DNA from: an uncultured Clostridia bacterium
Lineage (GTDB): Bacteria > Bacillota > Clostridia > UBA1381 > UMGS1253
DNA: 64,000 nucleotides
NCBI GenBank assembly: GCA_934457145.1
Contig: CAKSHP010000007.1
Coordinates: 12,909 to 76,908 of the forward strand
Reading direction: 5' to 3'
How positions within the stretch are numbered: position 1 is the first letter of the stretch; each line of letters starts with the position of its first letter. Both the position numbers and the translations under genes were made by a program. Positions 16,078 to 23,387 of the stretch are shown here, piece by piece. Below the pieces are notes generated by a model. It was not told the origin of the DNA, searched no databases, and saw only the letters and a program-made list of their open reading frames with translations.

Positions 16078-17517
16078 TTATTCTTCAGGCTTTAAAACAT
16101 ATTTTTTCATTGCCCCGTGTCCGCAAAATATCTTCCATTCCCCCGCACCGAGCCGCGAGAAAAGCGCTTTTCTTTCCTGTGCACAAAGCTTCGGATCCGT
16201 GTCCACCGAAGTCATCAATATAGGCGCATAACGGTTATATTCAGCCTGCTTTTCCGTCATGTCTTTAATATTTACAAATATGTCTCCGCTGAAAACTATG
16301 CGGTTTTCATAATCAATCAAAACCGACTCTCCGAAAAGATGTCCGCCCATTCCCTGATAAAGCTCAAAATGCAAATTGCCGAAATCAAAAAATCCCGTCC
16401 GCTCCAAAACCTCTTTGCCGCTGCCGCTTTTACCGACCGTCTTAATCTTTTTCGGATCAACCGGTTTGTATGAAGTCAGTATTTTGCAAATCTGAATGTA
16501 TGGCTTATGCAGAGAATTTTTTTCGCGAAAACCGCCGCCCGTTTCATATTCCATCTTCAAACACTTTGCCGACTCCTCACTTGCATAAACCGTGTCAAAA
16601 TAAGGCAAAAGTCCGCAGTGGTCAACGTCTGCATGAGTTATAAAAACCTCTTTTTTCATATTCTCAAATTCCGGTATAAGCTTTGAAAACAGCTTTTTCA
16701 TTTCATCCGCGCAATATGCATACCCCGTGTCAACAAACAAACATTTCCCCTCGCTCAAAATTATCGCACAGTTGCTTCCGCATGGAGGCTCAATTAAAAT
16801 AACTCCCGTTTCTTCATTGATTTCGTGCATAGAAATTCTCGGTAAATAGTTTTTCCCTCTTGCCTGCGCCAAAAGCTTGCAAAAGCGGCTTATGCTGTCA
16901 AATGTGCGATACGGCGACACATCCGAGTCATCAAGCTGCTGCATCAAAAGATTTGTGTTCACCATAAGCGCCTCGCGCGAATCGCTTGAAATCTGCATAA
17001 GCGACGCAAGCTCATCAACGAAATGTATATAAAAAATACTGTTGTCATAAATTTTGTCCGCATGATTATAGTCTATAACCCGAACTTCGCAAAGCTTTTT
17101 TACCTCTTTTAAAAATTCATCAATTTTTTGCGCATCGTTTACCACAACACCCATTTTAAAATACTGATAGTCCGAACCGTTCTCCTGTGAATTTATATAA
17201 GAAATATTAAAACTGAATTTGCTTATCAAATCCAGAATATCCGTAACGCTCCCCGGAATATCGCGGATTTTAAACTCCATAAGTATAACATTTTTTGCAT
17301 TTTCGCCGCACCCCGTATACCCTATCTGTTCAAGCTTTTTTGCCGCCGCGTCAAGCTGTTCTTTTGTGCCCTTTGCATCTATAAAAAGCATATGCGAATC
17401 AACTGCCTTGTTATAGCTGACTCTCGTTATATTTACGCCAAACTCCGCAAAACAGCGGCTCGCCTTTAAAAATGCACCTATGTGATTCGGCATAACCGTA
17501 ACAAATGTTTTCTTCAT
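16078..17517 (-). CDS. Tandem ACT domain plus metallo-beta-lactamase-fold hydrolase
   Basis: Two ACT domains, the small-molecule (usually amino acid) sensors, cover about residues 1-70 and 75-150. A linker follows, then a metallo-beta-lactamase fold from about 225 with the metal motif H-x-D-x-D-H in THADVDHCGLL (H295 to H300 from the chosen start), GHLFGES and SGDIFVN, and CGHG near the end. The ATG at 17517 has GGGGGAAG upstream, better than the in-frame ATG at 17532. Reaction unknown; the architecture suggests a hydrolase controlled by a bound amino acid. It is monocistronic, with its own promoter and a shared terminator. Confidence 0.85.
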   Translation of the reverse strand: MKKTFVTVMPNHIGAFLKASRCFAEFGVNITRVSYNKAVDSHMLFIDAKGTKEQLDAAAKKLEQIGYTGCGENAKNVILMEFKIRDIPGSVTDILDLISKFSFNISYINSQENGSDYQYFKMGVVVNDAQKIDEFLKEVKKLCEVRVIDYNHADKIYDNSIFYIHFVDELASLMQISSDSREALMVNTNLLMQQLDDSDVSPYRTFDSISRFCKLLAQARGKNYLPRISMHEINEETGVILIEPPCGSNCAIILSEGKCLFVDTGYAYCADEMKKLFSKLIPEFENMKKEVFITHADVDHCGLLPYFDTVYASEESAKCLKMEYETGGGFREKNSLHKPYIQICKILTSYKPVDPKKIKTVGKSGSGKEVLERTGFFDFGNLHFELYQGMGGHLFGESVLIDYENRIVFSGDIFVNIKDMTEKQAEYNRYAPILMTSVDTDPKLCAQERKALFSRLGAGEWKIFCGHGAMKKYVLKPEE

Positions 17518-17559
17518 TAAAACTTCCCCCATGCTCCGCTTTGTTTTATTTTTTGCCTT

Positions 17560-17588
17560 ATTATACTACAATCTTTTCACATTTTCAA
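17560..17588 (-). promoter_or_regulatory. Promoter of the ACT-MBL gene
   Basis: TTGAAA (17583-17588), 17 nt, TATAAT (17560-17565) on the minus strand. The -35 box is only 16 bp from the opposing acetyltransferase start. Confidence 0.8.
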
Positions 17589-17603
17589 TACTGAGCCTTT
17601 CTT

Positions 17604-18050
17604 TTGGCAAAAAACAACAAAATAGGCTGGAAAAAAGGCATATATCCGTCAGATACGCTTATCATGTCTGCCCTTGAAAACGGCGAATTATATACCTTAA
17701 CCGATAACGGCGCAATCGCCGGATGCGTTATTTTAAATTCCTCATGCAATGAAGAATATAAAAACGTTTGCTGGAAAACAAACTTTTCTTCAAACGAAAT
17801 TTTAGTTTTGCACGCCCTTGCCGTAGCATATAAATATCAGGGAAGCGGCAGCGGCAAAAAGCTGGTGTCTGAAATAATAAACTTTGCCCGTTTAGCCGGA
17901 AAAAAGGCGCTGCGTCTTGATATCCTTGCTAAAAACGCTGCCGCCCGCCGTTTATACACCGGCGCCGGTTTTTGCTTTGTTCAGGCAAAAGATATGTTTT
18001 ATGAAGACACCGGCACCACAAAATACGAATTATATGAACTTGTTTTGTAA
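17604..18050 (+). CDS. GNAT-family acetyltransferase, N-terminally short
   Basis: The 148-residue product has the GNAT acetyl-CoA-binding region around VLHALAVAYKYQGSGSGKKL (the Q/R-x-x-G-x-G/A loop) and LDILAKNAAARRLYTGAGF. It opens directly at KIGWKKGIYPS, which in relatives is preceded by about 20-30 residues forming the first strand and helix. The only start is a TTG with no Shine-Dalgarno, an in-frame TGA lies at 17592-17594, and the divergent promoter occupies the space upstream. A decayed or truncated gene is likely; a short functional form is possible. Substrate unknown. Confidence 0.6.
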   Translation: MAKNNKIGWKKGIYPSDTLIMSALENGELYTLTDNGAIAGCVILNSSCNEEYKNVCWKTNFSSNEILVLHALAVAYKYQGSGSGKKLVSEIINFARLAGKKALRLDILAKNAAARRLYTGAGFCFVQAKDMFYEDTGTTKYELYELVL

Positions 18051-18064
18051 TTTCTATATAAAAA

Positions 18065-18095
18065 ATCCGGCAAAGTAAAAACAACCTTGCCGGAT
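18065..18095. terminator. Bidirectional terminator
   Basis: ATCCGGCAA and TTGCCGGAT pair around a 13-nt loop between the convergent acetyltransferase and surface-protein genes, flanked by A and T runs. Confidence 0.8.
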
Positions 18096-18099
18096 AATT

Positions 18100-19515
18100 T
18101 TATTTATAAATCCTGTCTATTACCGTAATCTTATTGTCTTTTGAAATATAAAGCTTATACGTCAGTTCATGTATCGCCGACTCTTCACTTTCAAAGCTTC
18201 GGCGATATCTTAAAGAAAGCACCGCATTTCCGGATCCGATTCCCTTTACCGAAAATCTGCACTTTCCTCCTCTGCCGACAATTTCTTCTCCTGCATCATC
18301 TGCCACATATTCGCTTTTAACTTCGATTTTGCTGCTGTCCGTCTGATAAACTTCCCAGTTATATCCCGTTGTCGGATTGGCTTCTATCTCAAAATTAAAC
18401 TCTTCCATATCAGCTTCCGATAAATCCAGTTTCACAGCGCCGTCAGAGCCTGTATACAAAATCTCGGTTTGCGGTCTGCCTAAAGCATAAGGTCCTGCCT
18501 GATACTGATTAAAATACATAACAAGCGAATCGTCCGTCAGATACCAGTTCACATTTTCAGCCTCTTTAGCCACATTTTCTTTAATCTCTTGCGTGATTTC
18601 GATTTTGTCTGCTTCAAACTGCGCATAAAACGCATCGGCCACGTTTTTTTCAATATCATCTTTATCAAAAACATCCTCTAAAGAAAGCTCTTTACACAAA
18701 ATCATCTGAAATGTTTTAGACTCTAACATCTGCGTCGGATGCGCACCGCTTGCATTTTCATAGTCATATGTTGTAATCGAAAGCAAATCTTTTCTGTTCG
18801 TTGTCACTTCATATGACAAAGAAAAATTCATAGGTCTGTATTCATCTTTCATTTCGCCGTACATTAATTTTGCATCCTTCGCAAATTCGTCGGTTATTTT
18901 TTTTATATAGTCCTCGGCCTGTGTGCGGTAGCTTTCATTTACCGTTTCAATAAAAGATGAGTTAAGCTCGCTTCCGCCCTGAATTATAGGGTAACTGCAA
19001 CTTATATACATAAGGTCTGTTCCGTTATCAAGCGTATATGTACTATCCAGATTTCCGCTCTTTATCTCATATTGACCGCTCTTTTTTGAAATCTCCGCCG
19101 TTTTCGTGTCACTATTCCAAGCAACATCGCAGTTCAATCCTTCCGACACCGCTCTTAACGGCACCAATGTACGGTTATTTTCAATTTTTGCAGCAGCGTC
19201 TAAATCAATCTGTTTTCCGCCGACAAACATCTCTTTTTCGCCTATCGCCAAAATAACGGAGTTATCGCCTTTATCTGCACAAACATACCCTTTCCCGTCA
19301 TAACGCTGATACGATACCGCGCAGCCCAACGCCTCAAAAATCGCCCTTATCGGAACCAAAATCCTATCGTTTTCGATAACCGGGGAAACATCAAAATCTA
19401 TTTTTTCGCCGTTTAATGTCACTTTTATGCCACTGTCTTTCATATCATCTGCCATTCCCGGCGCCGACGCTGCAAGCATACCTATGCTAAGTAAAACACA
19501 AATAAACTTTTTCAT
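18100..19515 (-). CDS. Secreted protein: copper-amine-oxidase-like repeats, RsiV-type region, chagasin-like domain
   Basis: From the ATG at 19515 (AAAGG 10 nt upstream) the protein has a signal peptide of about 25 residues. Next come two copper-amine-oxidase N-terminal-like motifs (DRILVPIRAIFEALGC and NRTLVPLRAVSEGL), then a DUF4163/DUF3298-type region like that of RsiV (about 150-320). The C-terminal domain resembles chagasin-type cysteine protease inhibitors (I42): the NPTTGYNW loop and a late YRRSFE segment are its binding-loop signatures. It is the last gene of the nagA-led run. An inhibitor of cysteine proteases at the cell surface is plausible, but no target is known. Confidence 0.8.
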   Translation of the reverse strand: MKKFICVLLSIGMLAASAPGMADDMKDSGIKVTLNGEKIDFDVSPVIENDRILVPIRAIFEALGCAVSYQRYDGKGYVCADKGDNSVILAIGEKEMFVGGKQIDLDAAAKIENNRTLVPLRAVSEGLNCDVAWNSDTKTAEISKKSGQYEIKSGNLDSTYTLDNGTDLMYISCSYPIIQGGSELNSSFIETVNESYRTQAEDYIKKITDEFAKDAKLMYGEMKDEYRPMNFSLSYEVTTNRKDLLSITTYDYENASGAHPTQMLESKTFQMILCKELSLEDVFDKDDIEKNVADAFYAQFEADKIEITQEIKENVAKEAENVNWYLTDDSLVMYFNQYQAGPYALGRPQTEILYTGSDGAVKLDLSEADMEEFNFEIEANPTTGYNWEVYQTDSSKIEVKSEYVADDAGEEIVGRGGKCRFSVKGIGSGNAVLSLRYRRSFESEESAIHELTYKLYISKDNKITVIDRIYK

Positions 19516-19542
19516 AAACATCAAACCTTTCAAAAAAATATT

Positions 19543-20202
19543 TTACAGTGCCTTTAAAAATGCGGCAAGCCTTTTTGCAATCTTAACGTGCCCGTCATCA
19601 TTCGGATGAAGTCCGTCGGGAGCATATTTTTCCTTTATAAATTCAACATTCGGCTGAATACCGCTTACGGAATATAAATCCAGAATCGGCAAAGCATAAT
19701 ACTTTGCAACCTCTTTTATTATGTCAACATATGTTTCAAGTTTTGCAACATTGTATGCTTTTTCGCAATCGCCGCGCATATTGTTTTCATCAACTCTGTG
19801 CAAAGGCGTCATAACAACAATCTCAGCTTTCGGATATTTTTTTATAAGCTTTTCAAAAAGCACATGACACGCTCCGTAAAAAGTGTTGTCACATCTGTCG
19901 TCAAAAGTTCCTAAAGGTGCGTCGCCGTGGCCGTAATCGTTTGTTCCTCCAAACACAACCACAACGTCTGCATCGTCTTCCATTTCATCGGCTCTGCGGC
20001 AAAAATCAAGGTCAAATCTCGGCTCTGCCGAGGGCTTTGTCTGCCTTGCGATGCGAGTTCCGCTTATGCCGTAATTTCGCGCACACGAAAGATTGTATTT
20101 TTCTTTTATCAAATTAAGATAAATTTTATCCTCGCTGCTTGTTCCGTGTCCTTCTGTAATGCTGTCGCCCAAAAAGTTAATCTTCTTTCCTGCAAGTTCC
20201 AT
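19543..20202 (-). CDS. SGNH/GDSL-family hydrolase
   Basis: SGNH hydrolases are small serine esterases or lipases, often removing acyl groups from sugars. Block I is FLGDSITEGHG near the N-terminus (Ser nucleophile), block III is GGTNDYGHG and block V is DGLHPNDDGH with the catalytic Asp and His. The start at 20202 gives MELAGKKINF with GGAGGA at the right spacing. An ATG at 20208 is too close to it. No signal peptide, about 219 residues. It sits in the nagA-led run, which fits a role in sugar deacylation, but that is inference. Confidence 0.87.
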   Translation of the reverse strand: MELAGKKINFLGDSITEGHGTSSEDKIYLNLIKEKYNLSCARNYGISGTRIARQTKPSAEPRFDLDFCRRADEMEDDADVVVVFGGTNDYGHGDAPLGTFDDRCDNTFYGACHVLFEKLIKKYPKAEIVVMTPLHRVDENNMRGDCEKAYNVAKLETYVDIIKEVAKYYALPILDLYSVSGIQPNVEFIKEKYAPDGLHPNDDGHVKIAKRLAAFLKAL

Positions 20203-20222
20203 TGTCATCTTCCTCCGAAAGC

Positions 20223-20528
20223 TTAGTTATTTGCATATGAAAGTGCGTCTTCAAGCCAAAACACTCCGATATCGAGCGCCGACCACAAATTATCCCTCTG
20301 CGCTTTTTTTATCGGCTTGTTTTTAATGTTCATATATGAATCGTTTTGTTGCAGCGAAATAACAACTTTTCCCGCAACATCTATGTTTCCGACTTTCTTA
20401 AAATCGCTTAGTATAAAAGAAACAATATATTTGTCCCCGGGGTTTCCGTAAAAAATGTAATCCCCCTGTCTGACCAAAGGTTTATCTTTGTAAATAAAAA
20501 GTTTGCTCTTTTCCTGTTTAGCTGCCAT
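20223..20528 (-). CDS. Conserved-looking hypothetical protein, 101 aa
   Basis: I do not recognise a named domain. The product is soluble, with a basic N-terminus (MAAKQEKSK), a beta-rich middle (GDYIFYGNPGDKYIVSFIL, VAGKVVISLQ) and a helical C-terminus (LWSALDIGVFWLEDALSYA). It lies between nagA and the SGNH hydrolase with short gaps and has a GGAGA before the ATG, so it is very probably a real gene in that operon. Confidence 0.75.
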   Translation of the reverse strand: MAAKQEKSKLFIYKDKPLVRQGDYIFYGNPGDKYIVSFILSDFKKVGNIDVAGKVVISLQQNDSYMNIKNKPIKKAQRDNLWSALDIGVFWLEDALSYANN

Positions 20529-20595
20529 AACAACTCTCCGTTCCGCCGTCCTGCTTCGGCTTTTATTTTTTTGCAGGTTTAATTTATCTTATAAC

Positions 20596-21726
20596 TTAAT
20601 TTTCAAAACGTTTTCCGCCTATAAACACATCTGTAAGCGAAAACTCTTTATCAACTGCAATAAAATCTGCATCGCAGCCTTCAGCAATTTTGCCCTTGTT
20701 TTTCTCGTCAATCGCTTTTGCCGCGTTAAAGCTTGCCATTTTAACTGCATCCTGTTCGCAAATTCCCCATGAAATAAGGTTTTTAACACATTTAAATATA
20801 GGAGCTGTTCCTCCGCATATTGTGCCGTTTTTCAAAAGCGCAATTCCGTCTTTAACAATTATCTCACTGCCGCACTCGCTGTAAATTCCGTCAGGCAGTC
20901 CGGCCGCCATAACCGAATCGTTTATAACAATAAGCCTGTCTGCACCAAACATTTTATATGCCATCATAACAACCGTCTTATCAACATGAAGCCCGTCGCA
21001 TATAAGCTCTGCCATAGCGCCGCTTTCAAATGCCGCCGCAATAAGGCTTAACTTTCTGTGATGAATTGAAGGCATCGCGTTAAAAAGATGCGTAACCTGT
21101 GTTGCACCGTTTTCAAACCCTTCTTGGCACTTTTCATAATCTGTTCCGCCATGCCCCAAAGATATTTTAACCTTGTCTTTATGCGTTTTAACAAACTCCA
21201 TTGCTCCGTCAAGCTCGGGCGCAAGTGTCACAAGACGTATATTTCCTCCCGCCGCTTCATTTACTTCATCAAAATCAACTTCTTTCGGCGTACGAAGCCA
21301 GTCTGCTCTGTGAGCGCCTTTATAATCCGGGTTAAGATAAGGCCCCTCCATATTTATTCCCAACAGGTTTGCGCCCTCTGTGCCCTTTTTCATGCTGTCG
21401 TTTATAAGCTTAACATAATGTATAAGGTCTTCTTTTAAATAGGTTGCCGGTGCCATAAGATACGACGTTGTGCCCGTTGATGCAAGATATTTTCCTATTT
21501 CGTTATACGCTTTGTGGTTTGCATTTGTAACATTATATCCGACCGCACCGTGCATATGTATGTTTATCAGTCCGGGAAGAATTTTTTTGCCGCTCATATC
21601 ACAAACATCTTCGCCGCAAATATCAATATCTTTTCCTATTTTTTCAAACTTCCCGTCTTTTATATAAACATCAGCGGCCTCATATTCAAACTTGTCATTT
21701 AAAATAACCGCATTTTTCAAAAGCAT
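20596..21726 (-). CDS. nagA: N-acetylglucosamine-6-phosphate deacetylase
   Basis: NagA removes the acetyl group from GlcNAc-6-phosphate in amino-sugar catabolism and cell-wall recycling. The 376-residue amidohydrolase shows the metal-site INIHMHGAVGYN, the NMEGPYLN loop, LGHGGTDYEKC, QVTHLFNAMPSIHHR with the substrate histidine, and the catalytic Asp in VINDSVMAAG. Length is normal. It is first in a minus-strand run with its own promoter and a good AAAGGA. No nagB or nag regulator is in the window. Confidence 0.95.
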   Translation of the reverse strand: MLLKNAVILNDKFEYEAADVYIKDGKFEKIGKDIDICGEDVCDMSGKKILPGLINIHMHGAVGYNVTNANHKAYNEIGKYLASTGTTSYLMAPATYLKEDLIHYVKLINDSMKKGTEGANLLGINMEGPYLNPDYKGAHRADWLRTPKEVDFDEVNEAAGGNIRLVTLAPELDGAMEFVKTHKDKVKISLGHGGTDYEKCQEGFENGATQVTHLFNAMPSIHHRKLSLIAAAFESGAMAELICDGLHVDKTVVMMAYKMFGADRLIVINDSVMAAGLPDGIYSECGSEIIVKDGIALLKNGTICGGTAPIFKCVKNLISWGICEQDAVKMASFNAAKAIDEKNKGKIAEGCDADFIAVDKEFSLTDVFIGGKRFEN

Positions 21727-21748
21727 TTTAAGTCATATCCTTTCTTTA

Positions 21749-21777
21749 ATTATAACTCTTATATCAGCATCTGTCAA
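21749..21777 (-). promoter_or_regulatory. Promoter of the nagA run
   Basis: TTGACA (21772-21777), 17 nt, TATAAT (21749-21754) on the minus strand: both boxes match the consensus perfectly. The -35 box overlaps the last codons of the MFS gene. Confidence 0.85.
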
Positions 21778-23030
21778 ACAGAACCTTTTCTGCATGCCAC
21801 ACAAATTCCCCAGCACACAAACTGCAGCGCAAAAATTGCCGCAATCGCCATCATTGTAACAGACGTGTTATTCATTGTAATGCTGAAAATAACTATCGAA
21901 AGTATTTTCCCGAAATTAAAATAAATCTCTTTCACACTTGTCGTTTCCAAAGTTTTTTTGGCAAAAGCCGTGCCCATATCGGAAAGCACTCCGTAATATG
22001 TCAAATGCTGCGGAACATTTAACGCCGAAAGCAAAATCGCATTTACCGCCCCAAACACGAACACGCTCAAAACGCTTAGTCTGAAAACAAGCATAATCGC
22101 CGATGCAATTAAAATAACTATCGAAAACACCATCGCCGTATACGGATACTGCGCAATCTTAAATCTTGCAAATATAAAATTTGCCAAAACTCCGAGTGCC
22201 GCACACATTGCAACATACAGCCCTATAACGAGCATGCCCGCCGAAAGCCTGACTAAAACAACCGGAATTAAAAACGCAACCGTAGCCTCCTTAAGCCCGC
22301 GAAACACATCAAAAAGCGAAACCGCAAAATATCTTTTATTGGTAAGCGATTTTATCAAAACGCCCGCAAAATAGTTCTTTTTATTTTGCCCCCGCATTTT
22401 CGGCAGCATCGCGCATAAGAAAAAGCAAAAAACGCAAAAAAACGCACATAAGGCAAACACAATCGTGTATCCCACAACAGATCCGCCCATTATAACAGCG
22501 CCTGAAATAACCGGTAAAACAATTCCCGCCGCAACAGAAATTATGCTTTGAAACATAATATACTGCTTTTTCGTTCCTCCGCTTATCATAACATCAACAA
22601 GCGAATTATAGCAAATATAAAAAAACGCAGTACTTATCCCGGACAGAAGCGCAAGAAGCGGAATATAATTTTGAATTTCTGCACGAAACGCAATCAAAAC
22701 CGCATAAAACATCACGTGAAAAGCCGCGCCCATTGCCATACACACTCTGTATGTAAGTTTTTTTGCAATAATCGATATCACAAAACAAAACACAATCATG
22801 TTCACTGCCGAAAGCATATTATATTTCACAACTGCATATATTCCGTCGCTTAAAAGTATGTTTTTTTGCATTCCCCCGTATAAAAACGTATTCACAAAAA
22901 CCGAAGAAAATGAAACCGCCGCAATCATACATGCCATAATCCCGAGCAAAATTCCCTGCTCACGCATCAGCAAACGGTTCGACAAGTACCTTGAAACCAT
23001 CAGATTTATTCTGTTAAAAAATCCGTTCAT
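21774..23030 (-). CDS. MFS-type membrane transporter
   Basis: The product, about 418 residues from the ATG at 23030 (GGGAGG 7 nt upstream), has 12 or so hydrophobic segments spread evenly and a basic loop after the sixth (KMRGQNKKNYF), as in the major facilitator superfamily. Related clostridial proteins are annotated only as MFS transporters. Substrate is unknown; it is next to nagA but transcribed as a separate unit. An in-frame upstream start exists but lacks a ribosome-binding site. Confidence 0.75.
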   Translation of the reverse strand: MNGFFNRINLMVSRYLSNRLLMREQGILLGIMACMIAAVSFSSVFVNTFLYGGMQKNILLSDGIYAVVKYNMLSAVNMIVFCFVISIIAKKLTYRVCMAMGAAFHVMFYAVLIAFRAEIQNYIPLLALLSGISTAFFYICYNSLVDVMISGGTKKQYIMFQSIISVAAGIVLPVISGAVIMGGSVVGYTIVFALCAFFCVFCFFLCAMLPKMRGQNKKNYFAGVLIKSLTNKRYFAVSLFDVFRGLKEATVAFLIPVVLVRLSAGMLVIGLYVAMCAALGVLANFIFARFKIAQYPYTAMVFSIVILIASAIMLVFRLSVLSVFVFGAVNAILLSALNVPQHLTYYGVLSDMGTAFAKKTLETTSVKEIYFNFGKILSIVIFSITMNNTSVTMMAIAAIFALQFVCWGICVACRKGSV

Positions 23031-23076
23031 ATTAACCTCCCCGGGAGTGTAAAACCCAAGCCGGACAATTAGCCGT

Positions 23077-23110
23077 AAAGCGCACTGCAACATTTTTTGC
23101 ACTGCGCTTT
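23077..23110. terminator. Terminator after the DUF1858 gene
   Basis: AAGCGCACTGCA pairs with TGCACTGCGCTT with a single C-C mismatch around a T-rich loop. On the minus strand it ends in TTTACGG, so it is a moderate terminator. Confidence 0.65.
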
Positions 23111-23140
23111 TGCCCTCTTGTTTTCACATCTCGGTACTGA

Positions 23141-23338
23141 TTATTTATTTTTCAGATACTCATTCATTTTTTCTACCATAGCGTCACAGTCTGCACCGTG
23201 TACCGCGCAGGCGTCTTCCAAAGATTCGCCTATAGCCGAAGGACAATGCAGACAGTGCATTCCCATATTCATTAAAAACTCGCCGAGTCCCTCGTCAATT
23301 TCAAGTATTTGTGCAATAATCATGTCTTTTGTAATCAT
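23141..23338 (-). CDS. DUF1858 redox-disulfide protein
   Basis: The protein is 65 residues from the ATG at 23338, which is better placed relative to AAAAGGATGG than the ATG at 23350. It fits the DUF1858 family of small proteins associated with hybrid cluster proteins and iron-sulfur assembly. The helical hairpin starts MITKDMIIAQILE and carries the CLHC pair in GMHCLHCPSAIGE, plus two further cysteines (DACAVHGADC). It follows ftsH closely and ends at a terminator, so it is probably the second gene of the ftsH transcript. Confidence 0.88.
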   Translation of the reverse strand: MITKDMIIAQILEIDEGLGEFLMNMGMHCLHCPSAIGESLEDACAVHGADCDAMVEKMNEYLKNK

Positions 23339-23387
23339 AGTTAATCCCATCCTTTTTTTATTTTTAAATTCTTTTTTAAGAATTTAT

